DNA of 26,174 bases from an uncultured Lachnospiraceae bacterium (GCA_945834545.1 CAMAHO010000007.1:1-26174); one strand, 5' to 3'. Shown: positions 1-8,749, numbered from the stretch's first letter. The notes: a model not told the origin generated them from the sequence alone. Made by a program: numbers and translations.

Positions 1-93
1 ATAAAATCGCCTTTCATTGTAGCACATATCTTTCCAGCCTGCAACGAATGGCAAGCTCCAAAAACGAAAGGTTTTCTTAATACTTTCTTAGAA

Positions 94-1089
94 TTACAGT
101 CTCCGGATACGCTTATGGATCTTTCGTACACTCTTGGGGGCTGTCACAAAGAGCAACATGTAAAGCTTGTTTTTCAGAGTCAGGTATGGGTTTAGCAAAC
201 CACTCAGACAATGCTTTCGCAGGTAACCAACGACCTCCCTATACTCCCGGTTTTCCCGATTCATCTGACCAATAGGAATGTGAAGAAGATAGTCAATTCG
301 CTGAAAAACTCCAAACCGTCTCGCTATCTTTCGGAAAGCAGGATACTCGTGGCTTACCATTTCCTCTATCCAATCTGCGTTTACCACATTGTCTCCAAAC
401 ACCCTGGGGAAAACCTCTCTGCTCTCTTTTCTGGAATTACTCCCCAGGCGATAAAACACGTGATAGGACTGGTTGGGAAGAGATACGATCTTTTCTAGCT
501 TCGGCAGTAAGGTTACAAGAAAATGAAAATCTTCGTTCAACGCTCCCTCCGGGAACCAATTGGGCTTGGTCTCTTCAAAGATACTTCTGTGAAACAGCTT
601 TGTACAAAAAGAGCAATCCCCTCTGTGAAGTAAAAGCTCCTTTAGCACTGTCTTAGCTGAAAGTATCTGGGGGCATTCCGGCGGGATACAGATATCCGGC
701 AGTTTTTCTCCCTTAGGAGATATTTCATCTCGGCCCACCTGGGCGCACAGTACCTGAAATCCTGTTACAGCCCCATACAGCTCCTCGTACATGGTAGGCT
801 CTACATAGTCGTCACTGTCCACGAAACCCAGGTATTCCCCCGTGGCATGGGCTATCCCCACATTTCTGGCCGAGGAGGAGCCCCCGTTTTCCTTATGTAT
901 CACTTGAATCCGGGAATCCGTTTGCGCCAAGCTGTCACAGATTTCTCCTGACCGGTCCGTAGAGCCGTCGTCCACCAAAATAATCTGCAGTAGCTTATAG
1001 GTCTGGTTTTGCAGGGAAGTCACACATTTTTCCAGATACTGCTCTACATTATAGACCGGAACGATAATGCTGATTTGTTCCTCCTTCAT
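94..1089 (-). CDS. Family 2 glycosyltransferase (polysaccharide cluster)
   Basis: A 331-residue inverting-type (GT-A fold) glycosyltransferase that probably adds one sugar of a surface polysaccharide on the cytoplasmic face. The N-terminus shows the classic GT2 layout: SIIVPVYN at residues 7-14, the nucleotide-binding VDDGSTD at 39-45, the SSARN stretch near 72-76, and the metal-binding DXD-type motif DSDD at 91-94. The C-terminal 130 residues are basic, with no clear membrane segment. The start lies 7 bases after the stop of the preceding glycosyltransferase gene, so translation is probably coupled; an AAGGAG sits rather far upstream, inside the previous gene's end. It is the last complete gene of the operon in the window. 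Donor and acceptor sugars cannot be read from the sequence. The family is confident, the role is inferred from neighbours. Confidence 0.9.
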   Translation of the reverse strand: MKEEQISIIVPVYNVEQYLEKCVTSLQNQTYKLLQIILVDDGSTDRSGEICDSLAQTDSRIQVIHKENGGSSSARNVGIAHATGEYLGFVDSDDYVEPTMYEELYGAVTGFQVLCAQVGRDEISPKGEKLPDICIPPECPQILSAKTVLKELLLHRGDCSFCTKLFHRSIFEETKPNWFPEGALNEDFHFLVTLLPKLEKIVSLPNQSYHVFYRLGSNSRKESREVFPRVFGDNVVNADWIEEMVSHEYPAFRKIARRFGVFQRIDYLLHIPIGQMNRENREYREVVGYLRKHCLSGLLNPYLTLKNKLYMLLFVTAPKSVRKIHKRIRRL

Positions 1090-1096
1090 AGCTTCG

Positions 1097-2335
1097 CTAA
1101 CGCTCCTTTGCTTTCCGTTTTATATAGGCATACATACCTCGCTCCGAGATAACCGGTGCCTCTGAGCAGGGGCCGTCCACTCCATCAGATGGTAGTGTTT
1201 CCTCCGACAACAAAGTATCCTCTCTAAGCAGAAACCCTTTCTGCGTGGCAAAGTGAAGCAATCTCCCGGCCGCATACTCCGCATTCCAGGTTCGGTGTAT
1301 GGTTTCATAGGCTTGCCTTCCTATCAGCCTGCATTTCTCCCTATCCCTTGCTAATTCTTCTGCAATATGGCACAATTCCCGTACGTTGCCGTCCCGATAA
1401 ACAAAGCCGTTCTCTCCATCCTTGATCAAAAAGGGAACAGAGCCTATCCTATGCCCGGCAACAACGGCACACCCACTGTTCATAGACTCGTTTACCACTG
1501 CCCCCCAGCCTTCTCTTCTATCGCTTGTAAAGAGAAAGACATCTGCTTGTTCCATATAGGCTCTCACTTCGTCCGGCTTCATGGAACCGCAAAGTCGTAC
1601 GTATCCCTGCAAGCCACGCTCTTTTATCTGTTTCTCCACTCTCTCCTTCTCCGACCCATCCCCTATCATATCCATATGAAAGGCCAGACCTTTTGATTTT
1701 AGGTGAGACGCAACCTCTATGGCCTGCTCCGGGTGTTTCAGCTCAATCATTCTTCCGACCCATAAGAAATAGGGCAGCTTTTCCTCTGCGTACCCTTTTT
1801 GCCCTAGAAGTACATCCATATCGTAGGTCCGATGGGGAGGAAAATACCCCCAGCGCAGCATCTTTCCCGGATAGGCTCGGACAATGTGAAAATCCGAGGG
1901 TACATAGGCTCCTGAGCACAACAGATAAACCGGAGCCTTTCGATACCTTGTGTGGTCCAGGTATTTCCGTCTAAGTCCTCTGGGAGAAATGGCCTTCCAC
2001 TGCCCCTCTCTGTAAAGTCTTTCGCTGTTTCGAATGACAGGCTTGCCCTGTTTCAGCCGACCTTCTATATAGCTTTCATCTTCGCAACCGCCAAACATCA
2101 CAAGCTTCGCCTGCTCTATCATCTCCTTGCAGAGCTGAGGCTGCTCGTACGCACAGAATAGATACTCCAGCCCCTCTGCGGTCTGCCATCCCATAGCCAG
2201 CCGTTCCTCTTCCATAGGCTCCGTCTGGATAAAGGCAAAGCTACCCTTTAACAGTCGAAACCATTCATTACACACAGGAATTTGATGATGATTGATATAA
2301 TTGGATACAAATACAACCTTAGGTAATTCCGTCAT
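1097..2335 (-). CDS. Family 4/1 glycosyltransferase (GT-B fold)
   Basis: A 412-residue retaining GT-B glycosyltransferase, likely acting on a lipid-linked polysaccharide precursor. The C-terminal donor-binding domain is clear: FLWVGRMIELKHPE near 190-203, a glycine-containing MIGDGSEK near 223-230, and the EX7E motif with Glu at 275 and 283 (EGWGAVVNE), followed by a GSVPFLIKDGENGFV-type segment. The N-terminal domain starts with KVVFVSNYINHHQIP, typical of the acceptor-side Rossmann domain. A GAGGAG stands about 11 bases before the ATG, and the gene begins 17 bases after its upstream neighbour. Substrate is unknown. It belongs to the same transcription unit as the flanking glycosyltransferases. 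Confidence 0.9.
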   Translation of the reverse strand: MTELPKVVFVSNYINHHQIPVCNEWFRLLKGSFAFIQTEPMEEERLAMGWQTAEGLEYLFCAYEQPQLCKEMIEQAKLVMFGGCEDESYIEGRLKQGKPVIRNSERLYREGQWKAISPRGLRRKYLDHTRYRKAPVYLLCSGAYVPSDFHIVRAYPGKMLRWGYFPPHRTYDMDVLLGQKGYAEEKLPYFLWVGRMIELKHPEQAIEVASHLKSKGLAFHMDMIGDGSEKERVEKQIKERGLQGYVRLCGSMKPDEVRAYMEQADVFLFTSDRREGWGAVVNESMNSGCAVVAGHRIGSVPFLIKDGENGFVYRDGNVRELCHIAEELARDREKCRLIGRQAYETIHRTWNAEYAAGRLLHFATQKGFLLREDTLLSEETLPSDGVDGPCSEAPVISERGMYAYIKRKAKER

Positions 2336-2352
2336 TTGCGCTCTCTGCTCCT

Positions 2353-3723
2353 CTAAACTCCTGCTATCTGAGAGTAGACCTCCAATAATTGCCGATAATT
2401 TCTGTCTCTGTGGTGGTTTTCCATAGCATGCCTTCTGGCATTTTCACAGTACCCGGGCACCAGCTCTTCCTGCTCCCAGAGCCTTATAACAGCAGACGCT
2501 AGGGAGTCTGCTATACACTCCATCTGTTCCTCATCTGATTTTGTGGAATTTCCGTTCCTATGAAACTCGCCCTCTTTTGTGCGAAAGCCCTCCACCATAA
2601 TTCCATCCAAGTCTTTGGTAAAGATGCTGGGAACTCCTCCTACATCCGTTGTAATACAGGGAACCCCAAGCATCATAGCCTCCCCCAGAGAGTTGGGGGA
2701 ATTTTCATTGGCAGAGCAGCATACAAAGGTGTGACACATAAGATACTGTCTCTTCATCTGCTCAGCGTCCTGCTTTCCCACAAACAAGACATGCTTTTCC
2801 AAGTGATTCTCCTGTAGCAATTCACGAAGATATTTGCCATAGCCTGATATCTTGAGCTTCTCTTTCCAGGTATGATATGCGGTGAGACTGTTACCAGCTA
2901 CCACCAGCCGGGCATCCGGATAGTTCTCCAATATCTTGGGCAGAGCTTTTAACATATAATGCAGTCCTTTTAAAGGATAATCCCCCTGGCTCAAGAAGAT
3001 GCGATGCTTTTGGCAGGTTTTCACATCCCAGGTGCCCTCGTAAAAAATGCCCCGCAGGGTCTCATTCAATACAAAGTAATGAGCGTCCGGATTGGCCTTC
3101 TGCGTATAATATTGATCCCACTCCGTTCTGCCGGCGATGTTTCCCGCAAGCTTTAAGGCCTCAAGCTCCATCTCCCCGCGTTTCACAAATTTTTCATATT
3201 GCTTCTGCAGACTGTCCTGCTTCACCAGGTCTCGAAAGGTGGCTTTCCTAATGACAGACTTGGGCAGGTTGGCAAAGTAAGCCCCTGCATGCACAGAGCA
3301 AAGCCCCTGTATGCCTAACAATATCCTATCTTTTTTCGGAAAGACTCGGCACATAGCTAAGGTATGGGGAAATTCCGTCCCAAAGCCATGCACGATATCC
3401 GGGTCATAGTCCTGTAAAATGCTCTTCATCTGTTCTTCCAGACCTGCATCATACCTCTCAGGATGAACGGTATCCTCCCTGAATCCATAGCAAACCAGAG
3501 AACTGCCCTGATACAGCATTTCCCGTTTCGTCGTTTCGCCCTTTTCTTGAAAAAAGGCCTCCGGAGCCGGAAAAGCTACCGCTATCTCCAGATTATTCTC
3601 ATTCTTTTTCTGATACAGTATCTCCAGTAGGCCGGACAACCACCCCTCTTTGTTGCTGGCTTCCAGCCCAAGCTGCCCGGCAATTACAGGCAGCATCATA
3701 TTGCATAGCCATAACACTCTCAT
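2353..3723 (-). CDS. Family 4 glycosyltransferase (GT-B fold)
   Basis: A glycosyltransferase of about 456 residues. The C-terminal half carries the GT4 signature: YPLKGLHYMLKALPKI near 249-264, LVVAGN, HVLFVGK, and an EX7E motif ENSPNSLGE with Glu at about 340 and 348, followed by GVPCITTDVGGVPSIF. I place the start at the ATG at 3723 (MRVLWLC), because AAGGA lies 9 bases before it and the ATG overlaps the previous stop in an ATGA; an in-frame TTG three codons earlier is unlikely. The N-terminal region is longer than in small GT4 enzymes and has a lysine/glutamate-rich helical part near 165-195. The precise transfer reaction is unknown. Confidence 0.88.
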   Translation of the reverse strand: MRVLWLCNMMLPVIAGQLGLEASNKEGWLSGLLEILYQKKNENNLEIAVAFPAPEAFFQEKGETTKREMLYQGSSLVCYGFREDTVHPERYDAGLEEQMKSILQDYDPDIVHGFGTEFPHTLAMCRVFPKKDRILLGIQGLCSVHAGAYFANLPKSVIRKATFRDLVKQDSLQKQYEKFVKRGEMELEALKLAGNIAGRTEWDQYYTQKANPDAHYFVLNETLRGIFYEGTWDVKTCQKHRIFLSQGDYPLKGLHYMLKALPKILENYPDARLVVAGNSLTAYHTWKEKLKISGYGKYLRELLQENHLEKHVLFVGKQDAEQMKRQYLMCHTFVCCSANENSPNSLGEAMMLGVPCITTDVGGVPSIFTKDLDGIMVEGFRTKEGEFHRNGNSTKSDEEQMECIADSLASAVIRLWEQEELVPGYCENARRHAMENHHRDRNYRQLLEVYSQIAGV

Positions 3724-4517
3724 ACTTGGCAATCCTTTCTGCTCTTCCCGTCCCGAATCCCCTTACACATAAGAGAAAAGGCCTCTCCAAAGGAATGCTC
3801 TGTAAGAATTGCAGCTCTCTTGGCCAAAAGAAATCGAAGTGCCCAAAGATGAGCAAATATCCCGTACAGATGGGCATATAGAAAGCCTCTGTCATAGAAA
3901 AACTTCTCATGATACCCTTCAAACCAGGTAGATTCCCGATAGATTTCCTTTCCAATTCTCCTGGTGGATGTATACAGATGGAGCCCCTTTTTCAGGCAAT
4001 CATGAAAAAACAGACTGTCCTCTCCGTTGCTATACCGTGCTCCTCCCCCAAACAAAAGGGAAAAGCAGACATTGGCACGCCTGATACTGTCTGCTCTGAC
4101 AGCCAATGCATAGGTAGGGTATCGTCCGTAATTATAGAAACGGATTCTCCTCTCCTTAGTGTTTTCGTAGGTTTTTCTGCGAGGGTCCACCTCCAGATTA
4201 AAGGTTATGCCATCCGCATCGGGATTCTGTTCAAAGGCTTCCAGGATGCTGTCTGCATACCCTTCCTCATAACAGATATCATCATCTCCAAAGAGCAAAA
4301 TATCCCCTTCTCCATGCAAAAGGGCTGTGTTCCGGCTGAGTCCCACGCCCCTCTCGGCCATGGAAAACACCCGTATTTTGTGATCATTTCGCTCAAATTT
4401 ACCATATTCATAATGGTCACACTGGTTTACGATAATGGCATCGCTATCCAGTCTCATACGCTTAGCTAATTCTTCAGGGGCGGCGTTCACAGCAGCCACC
4501 AACACCTCTAATTTCAT
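3720..4517 (-). CDS. Glycosyltransferase, GT2-like GT-A enzyme
   Basis: A 265-residue protein that looks like a GT-A glycosyltransferase of the small exopolysaccharide type. It has an ERGVGLSRN stretch at 55-63, equivalent to the GxxxARN region of GT2 enzymes, and an acidic metal-binding GDDD at 77-80. A later SNGEDSLFF segment fits the catalytic-base ED region. No membrane segment is obvious apart from a moderately hydrophobic stretch near 215-235. The start overlaps the stop of the priming sugar transferase gene in an ATGA, with AGGGGA six bases upstream, and its own stop overlaps the next start in the same way, so the three genes are tightly coupled. Linkage specificity cannot be inferred. 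Confidence 0.8.
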   Translation of the reverse strand: MKLEVLVAAVNAAPEELAKRMRLDSDAIIVNQCDHYEYGKFERNDHKIRVFSMAERGVGLSRNTALLHGEGDILLFGDDDICYEEGYADSILEAFEQNPDADGITFNLEVDPRRKTYENTKERRIRFYNYGRYPTYALAVRADSIRRANVCFSLLFGGGARYSNGEDSLFFHDCLKKGLHLYTSTRRIGKEIYRESTWFEGYHEKFFYDRGFLYAHLYGIFAHLWALRFLLAKRAAILTEHSFGEAFSLMCKGIRDGKSRKDCQV

Positions 4518-5935
4518 AGCTTATCCCCTCTCTCATTCTTAAGGGCTGTAATCTGCTCTGCTTCAACCCCCTCCGTACTGTCCGGCCAGAACAAAATCTT
4601 TAAGGTTAACAGCATCAGCTTTAGATCCAAGGGGATTGAATATTTTTCGATATAAGTCAAATCCAGTTTCAGCTTATCATAGGGGGAGGTATTGTATTTG
4701 CCGTAAACCTGTGCAAAGCCGGCAAGTCCTGCCTTTACCTTCATACGATACACAAATTCCGGCATCACTTCCTTGTACTGTGCAATGATTTCCGGTCTCT
4801 CCGGCCTGGGACCGATAAAGGACATATCTCCCTTTAGGATATTAAACAGCTGAGGCAGCTCATCTAAGCGGCATTTTCGTATCACCTTTCCCACCGGGGT
4901 GATTCTGCTGTCATTCTTGGAGGCTAATCTGGCCACCCCGTCCTTCTCTGCATCCACACGCATGCTTCTGAACTTAAGGATTTCAAACTCTCTTTCATGA
5001 ATGGTGCATCGTATCTGTTTGTAAAGGATGGGACCCCCATCATACAACTTTACCGCCAATGCGGTTAACAGCATAAAAGGAGAGGACAATATAATCAAGA
5101 TCAAAGAACCTACAATATCTATGGTTCGCTTCATCACTCTCTGTTCCATGGTCAGACTGTATTCCCTGGTAAGCAGTAAGGGGGAATCAAAGATGTGCAG
5201 CTCCTCCGCTCCAAGCATGATAACATCCGTTATCTTGGGCATATAATATACCCGGATGGATTTTGCATAGCAGTACTTTAGCAATTCCTTTCTGGCCTGC
5301 TCCGTAACATCCCATAGCACGATACCGGAAATCATGCCGGCCTCGTACTCCTGTTGGATCTGCTGCTCAACTTCCTGTAGTTCCCCATCCAGTTGCTTTC
5401 TTTCCACAATCTTATATTTGTCTTTTCTGGTCTCAAACTTTGCACAGATATCGTCCGCATTTCTAGTCCCGTGAAGCAGCAATAGCTTTCTTGGGGGAAA
5501 GATTCTTTGAAATACACGATTCGCAATATTGATATAAACAATGACCACCAAAACCTGTTCCAAAAACATAAGGATAAAAATTTGAGGAATAAAAAGCTGT
5601 AGAGCCATGAGGGACAACTGGGCATACACCACCACATCTGCAATGATCGTAGCAAAGATTTGTGAAAAGATAATCTCAACATTTTTGAGGTACCCCAGTC
5701 TCATTCCCCCATACATATTGGATAAAAAGAACAGAATCACGCCATATAGGGCAATCTGTAATAAATGGCCGTTGAAATAGAAATTTCTCAGGGGTTCTAC
5801 CAGACTGTACTGAAAATAGGTTAGCCAATGATAAGCAAATACTCCGATTTCCAAGACAAGACAGCCTGCCGATAAGGCCAGATTGATCAGTCTTTTAAGG
5901 GATTCCATTCGATTTAGTCTCCGAACATTATTCAT
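4514..5935 (-). CDS. Exopolysaccharide priming sugar-phosphate transferase (polyprenyl glycosylphosphotransferase)
   Basis: A membrane enzyme that starts repeat-unit synthesis by moving a sugar-1-phosphate from a nucleotide sugar onto undecaprenyl phosphate. From the ATG at 5935 it has 473 residues: about four membrane segments (around 20-40, 58-75, 88-110, 115-137), a soluble Rossmann-like middle, then the bacterial sugar-transferase domain from about 267. Signature motifs are KRTIDIVGS (269-277), a membrane re-entrant helix near 275-297, PILYKQIR, KFRSM (321-325), DELPQLFNILKGDMSFIGPR (358-377) and KAGLAGFAQVYGKYNT (401-416). AAGAGGAG eight bases before 5935 decides the start; an ATG seven codons earlier overlaps the previous stop but has no ribosome site. 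Similar in layout to WbaP/CpsE-type enzymes. Which sugar is transferred is unknown. Confidence 0.93.
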   Translation of the reverse strand: MNNVRRLNRMESLKRLINLALSAGCLVLEIGVFAYHWLTYFQYSLVEPLRNFYFNGHLLQIALYGVILFFLSNMYGGMRLGYLKNVEIIFSQIFATIIADVVVYAQLSLMALQLFIPQIFILMFLEQVLVVIVYINIANRVFQRIFPPRKLLLLHGTRNADDICAKFETRKDKYKIVERKQLDGELQEVEQQIQQEYEAGMISGIVLWDVTEQARKELLKYCYAKSIRVYYMPKITDVIMLGAEELHIFDSPLLLTREYSLTMEQRVMKRTIDIVGSLILIILSSPFMLLTALAVKLYDGGPILYKQIRCTIHEREFEILKFRSMRVDAEKDGVARLASKNDSRITPVGKVIRKCRLDELPQLFNILKGDMSFIGPRPERPEIIAQYKEVMPEFVYRMKVKAGLAGFAQVYGKYNTSPYDKLKLDLTYIEKYSIPLDLKLMLLTLKILFWPDSTEGVEAEQITALKNERGDKL

Positions 5936-5952
5936 GGATAATACTCCTCTTC

Positions 5953-6702
5953 TCATATGCGTCTAAATACCGCCCGAACAGCCCAAAAACAGAAATTCCA
6001 GGCACTGTACAGGAAGCCTAGATTTTCCTGTTTGCGGTATAAATTCCAAATTCTTCGTATTGCCTCCAATTTATTGGAGGATAAGGACTTTGCAGGCCTT
6101 CTATAAATTGTCAGATTCTCATTCAGGCCATAAGCCATATACCCTTGCTTTAGGATCTTCCACCAAAGAGCTGTATCCTCACTTTTGATTTTCGGCATGG
6201 CTAAGTCTTTCTTTGCAATCTTCTCCGTATCAAACATGACCGTGGAGGTGAAAATTGTGGTGTTCTTTAAGGCCTGGGTATATGTGAGTTTCTCAGGCAC
6301 CTTTACAATATGGCCTGTCCCTCGAGCCTGCTCATCCCCGAATTCATACCCCGTAAAGACAAAGGCCACATCCTTCTCTTCTATAAATTTTACCTGTCTC
6401 TCCAGTTTATTGGGCAGCCATAAATCATCTGCATCCAGAAAGGCAAGGTAACGGCCACTTGCCAACTCTACGCCCCGGTTTCTTGCCTCAGCTGCCCCCC
6501 TATTGGAAGGCTGCTGCACATAGTGAAGCCTGGAATCGCCCAGTTTCTCCAAAAGCTCCTGCAAATAGGCCGTGGTCCCGTCACTGCTGCAATCCTCTAC
6601 CAAAAACCATTCAAAATCCTGATAGGTCTGGGACAGCACGCTGTCTATTGTCTCTTTGATATACTCCCTGGCATTATAAACCGGGGTAACAATACTAACC
6701 AT
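5953..6702 (-). CDS. Family 2 glycosyltransferase
   Basis: A 249-residue GT2 enzyme with the standard N-terminal domain: VSIVTPVYNAREYI at 2-15, the nucleotide-binding acidic pair in LVEDCSSDGT near 34-43, AAEARNRGVELASGRYLAFL in the middle, and the DXD motif DADD at 90-93. The C-terminus is short and ends in an aromatic, weakly hydrophobic stretch, so it may lie on the membrane. AAAGGA stands about six bases before the ATG. The stop overlaps, by an ATGA, a possible upstream start of the priming sugar transferase gene. Probably one of the transferases that extend the primed polysaccharide unit; the sugar is not predictable. Confidence 0.9.
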   Translation of the reverse strand: MVSIVTPVYNAREYIKETIDSVLSQTYQDFEWFLVEDCSSDGTTAYLQELLEKLGDSRLHYVQQPSNRGAAEARNRGVELASGRYLAFLDADDLWLPNKLERQVKFIEEKDVAFVFTGYEFGDEQARGTGHIVKVPEKLTYTQALKNTTIFTSTVMFDTEKIAKKDLAMPKIKSEDTALWWKILKQGYMAYGLNENLTIYRRPAKSLSSNKLEAIRRIWNLYRKQENLGFLYSAWNFCFWAVRAVFRRI

Positions 6703-6725
6703 TCTTTTTCCTTTCTGTCATCAGG

Positions 6726-7589
6726 CTACGCCAACCTGTTTACTTCATCCTCTGTAAAGATAAAAATATAATACTCTCCCATCAAAACAGCTTTTTTGAA
6801 AAACCTGATTTCGATACTTCTTATGATTCTTTCATCCGATTGGGATGGCAGTATCAGACAGTTCACACCGCCCTTCAGCGCATTGTGAATTCTTCTGGCT
6901 CCCTGGTAATCCGACTCCTGTCTGACGGCATAGATGTCACCGTTGTTTTTCATCCATTCATAATCCTGTCTGCATTCTGTACTGTAACGGTCATCTGTAA
7001 AGTACTCCAGTTCCTTTTCCCACATATCCCTACCATAGTATAGGGCAACTTCCGGTTTTACTATTCTTGCATATTGAAGAATCTCCTCCGGTGCCCATAA
7101 AACGATATGTTCCAGTCCGCTCTTCCCTGCAAGCTCCAGGGTGGCATCCAACACCTGTGTAGCAAGCTTCATCTGCTGGTTATGATTTTCCTCCACAAAG
7201 GTCTCTTTTTTCGTTCCTAAGGACAACCCCAGAATTATCAAAACAGCCGCAACCACGACCCATTTTTCTGAGCGTTTCCTCTGTCTGTCACCGATATACT
7301 CCAATATAAAGGTTACGGCAGCATAGCCTATCATAGGAATCACCGGAATGAAGGTATAGATCCAAGCACCGTGGTAAATCAAGGACTGATACAGCTGCAA
7401 CACATACGCTGTGGGAGGAAACAGACAAAGAACAAAGCTTAGGCAGGTGAACCAAAAGAATCCACCATGTCTTTTGTGACCTCCCTCCAACCACAGAAAC
7501 AGAAGGGCTACTGCTAGCACCCCCAACAGTTTTGACTGCGTATTGAATTCCAGCCAATTGGCATAGGATGAGAAGATTCCCTGTATCAT
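6726..7589 (-). CDS. Membrane protein of unknown function, possible C-terminal half of a split protein
   Basis: A 287-residue protein with about four hydrophobic segments in its first half (near 20-36, 43-67, 72-98, 107-123), followed by a hydrophilic C-terminal domain of roughly 160 residues that would lie on the outer face or in the cytoplasm. I see no catalytic motif. Its ATG overlaps the stop of the upstream membrane-protein gene by four bases, and GGAGGAG lies four bases before the ATG, so it can be translated as a separate product. Its layout, a few helices plus a soluble tail, looks like the continuation of the upstream protein. From memory, long DUF6077-type proteins of Clostridia have this combined layout, but I could not check this. 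A role in polysaccharide assembly is inferred only from position. Confidence 0.65.
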   Translation of the reverse strand: MIQGIFSSYANWLEFNTQSKLLGVLAVALLFLWLEGGHKRHGGFFWFTCLSFVLCLFPPTAYVLQLYQSLIYHGAWIYTFIPVIPMIGYAAVTFILEYIGDRQRKRSEKWVVVAAVLIILGLSLGTKKETFVEENHNQQMKLATQVLDATLELAGKSGLEHIVLWAPEEILQYARIVKPEVALYYGRDMWEKELEYFTDDRYSTECRQDYEWMKNNGDIYAVRQESDYQGARRIHNALKGGVNCLILPSQSDERIIRSIEIRFFKKAVLMGEYYIFIFTEDEVNRLA

Positions 7590-8602
7590 GACTCTCCTCC
7601 TTTTTTGCCCGCAAATATCTTACTGAAGGCTTTCACTGCAATCCATAAGGCTGTTGTCAGGAAGCACCAACCAACGCCATAACCGGTCCAAACCAGGCAG
7701 GTTTCTGCCAAGACAGGCAACAGCAGTAGTTCATATCTCTTTCGCTGTAAGAGACTAAGTGAAAAGGGCAACAGGACAGCAATGCGAATTGTCTGTGGTG
7801 AGAAGCCCTGATGAAACAACAGAAAACCTGCTTGTCCTTCGCAGGTATCAGAAACCAAAAACAGAACCAGAATCACAATTTGGAATACCATCCGGTGTAG
7901 TCTGCTATCCGGCCAGAAAGCCCGTGCCAGTGTGTAATATGCCACACAGGCAACCCCTAGGATAACTACCGGCATGATACGAAAGCTAAGAACGGACACT
8001 TCTATTTGAAACCAACTGCAAAGTGCTCCGTAGAGAGTGGGCAGACACAGTATTCGGAACCTACTGGGTGCACCCACCAGATACTCCCCGCCTGTAGTGG
8101 GATTCACTGTGAAGAGTCGGTCAGTAGAAAGGAAGGTGCTGGTGAGCTCCGGCGTCAAATCCTTATATAATGAAAAATCACTGTTTACCAAAATTCTCGC
8201 AACACATGCTACAAACAAAAGAGTCCAAAGCAGGCTTACGATATACTCCGCGCTGGTGAGATACTGCCGTCTCTCCTTCTCCCTCTGATTCTTTCTGTTT
8301 CTCCCCTTAATTTTTACTCGAATCAACCAGGACAAGATAGCCATAAACACCAGTAAAGCAGCTGCAACAACAAACAGTACACTCAATAATCTGATACATG
8401 CAGAAAAAGACCACCCTAAATATCCACTGATCAAGTGGGATATTTCGGCTAGTCCAATGCTGATGATTCCTCCTGCCAAATACCCGTCCGCTACAGTCAG
8501 CTTCTTTTTCCAAAAGAAACCATAGATAGCGTAGAGAAAGCTTGTCCCCAAAGCAAGAGGATAAATTAGTAGAAATGAACTGAGTAAAATAGTATTTTTC
8601 AT
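7586..8602 (-). CDS. Polytopic membrane protein, first gene of the polysaccharide operon (possible DUF6077-type, N-terminal half)
   Basis: A 338-residue protein with about eight predicted membrane helices (near 5-29, 40-58, 72-95, 118-138, 172-190, 200-222, 232-250, 268-325 as two or more) and a hydrophilic loop of about 45 residues around 140-185 containing several acidic and aromatic residues. Such a layout occurs in GT-C-type glycosyltransferases and polysaccharide polymerases, but no diagnostic motif is visible and I do not recognise the family with certainty. The ribosome site before the ATG is poor (AGGTG almost touching the start). A good extended -10 promoter lies about 35 bases upstream, so this gene opens the operon. 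It ends in KKGGES encoded over an A6 run and the ribosome site of the next gene, so a frameshift at that point could join the two. Confidence 0.65.
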   Translation of the reverse strand: MKNTILLSSFLLIYPLALGTSFLYAIYGFFWKKKLTVADGYLAGGIISIGLAEISHLISGYLGWSFSACIRLLSVLFVVAAALLVFMAILSWLIRVKIKGRNRKNQREKERRQYLTSAEYIVSLLWTLLFVACVARILVNSDFSLYKDLTPELTSTFLSTDRLFTVNPTTGGEYLVGAPSRFRILCLPTLYGALCSWFQIEVSVLSFRIMPVVILGVACVAYYTLARAFWPDSRLHRMVFQIVILVLFLVSDTCEGQAGFLLFHQGFSPQTIRIAVLLPFSLSLLQRKRYELLLLPVLAETCLVWTGYGVGWCFLTTALWIAVKAFSKIFAGKKGGES

Positions 8603-8633
8603 ACACCTACACTGCTTGCTCTTATTTTGAGAC

Positions 8634-8644
8634 AGTATACCACA
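8634..8644 (-). promoter_or_regulatory. Extended -10 promoter of the polysaccharide operon
   Basis: On the minus strand the sequence reads TGTGGTATACT: a TGn extension directly before a TATACT -10 hexamer. No good -35 is present at 17 bases, which fits an extended -10 promoter. Transcription would start near 8627, leaving a leader of about 25 bases. The identical 11-mer precedes uvrB at 26030-26040. Confidence 0.55.
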
Positions 8645-8668
8645 TTACAGGTCATTTTACTATATCAA

Positions 8669-8690
8669 TTGCGCAACTATCCATGCGCAA
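8669..8690. repeat. Inverted repeat upstream of the polysaccharide operon promoter
   Basis: A perfect 7-bp inverted repeat, TTGCGCA - 8 bases - TGCGCAA, lies 25-50 bases upstream of the -10 box. It may be an operator for the polysaccharide operon. It could also be a weak terminator for the Spo0A-like gene that ends at 8750, but the run of T after it is poor. The rest of the 8603-8749 gap shows nothing else clear. Confidence 0.4.
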
Positions 8691-8749
8691 ATCTCGGAAT
8701 CGCAATAAGAGGGCAAGCTTCGGATTCTGTTCGCCAATCTTAATCCTTA

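Noticed and set aside
1..93. Terminator or gene fragment at the left edge
   Set aside because: A loose CCTTTC/GAAAGG pairing exists, but no convincing hairpin with a T-run and no coding frame could be supported in these 93 bases.
7586..7620. Programmed -1 ribosomal frameshift at the A6 run between the two membrane-protein genes
   Set aside because: The run is not in the X-XXY-YYZ phase needed for tandem slippage, and the Shine-Dalgarno-like sequence is downstream, not upstream, of it; transcriptional slippage or a sequence error remain possible.
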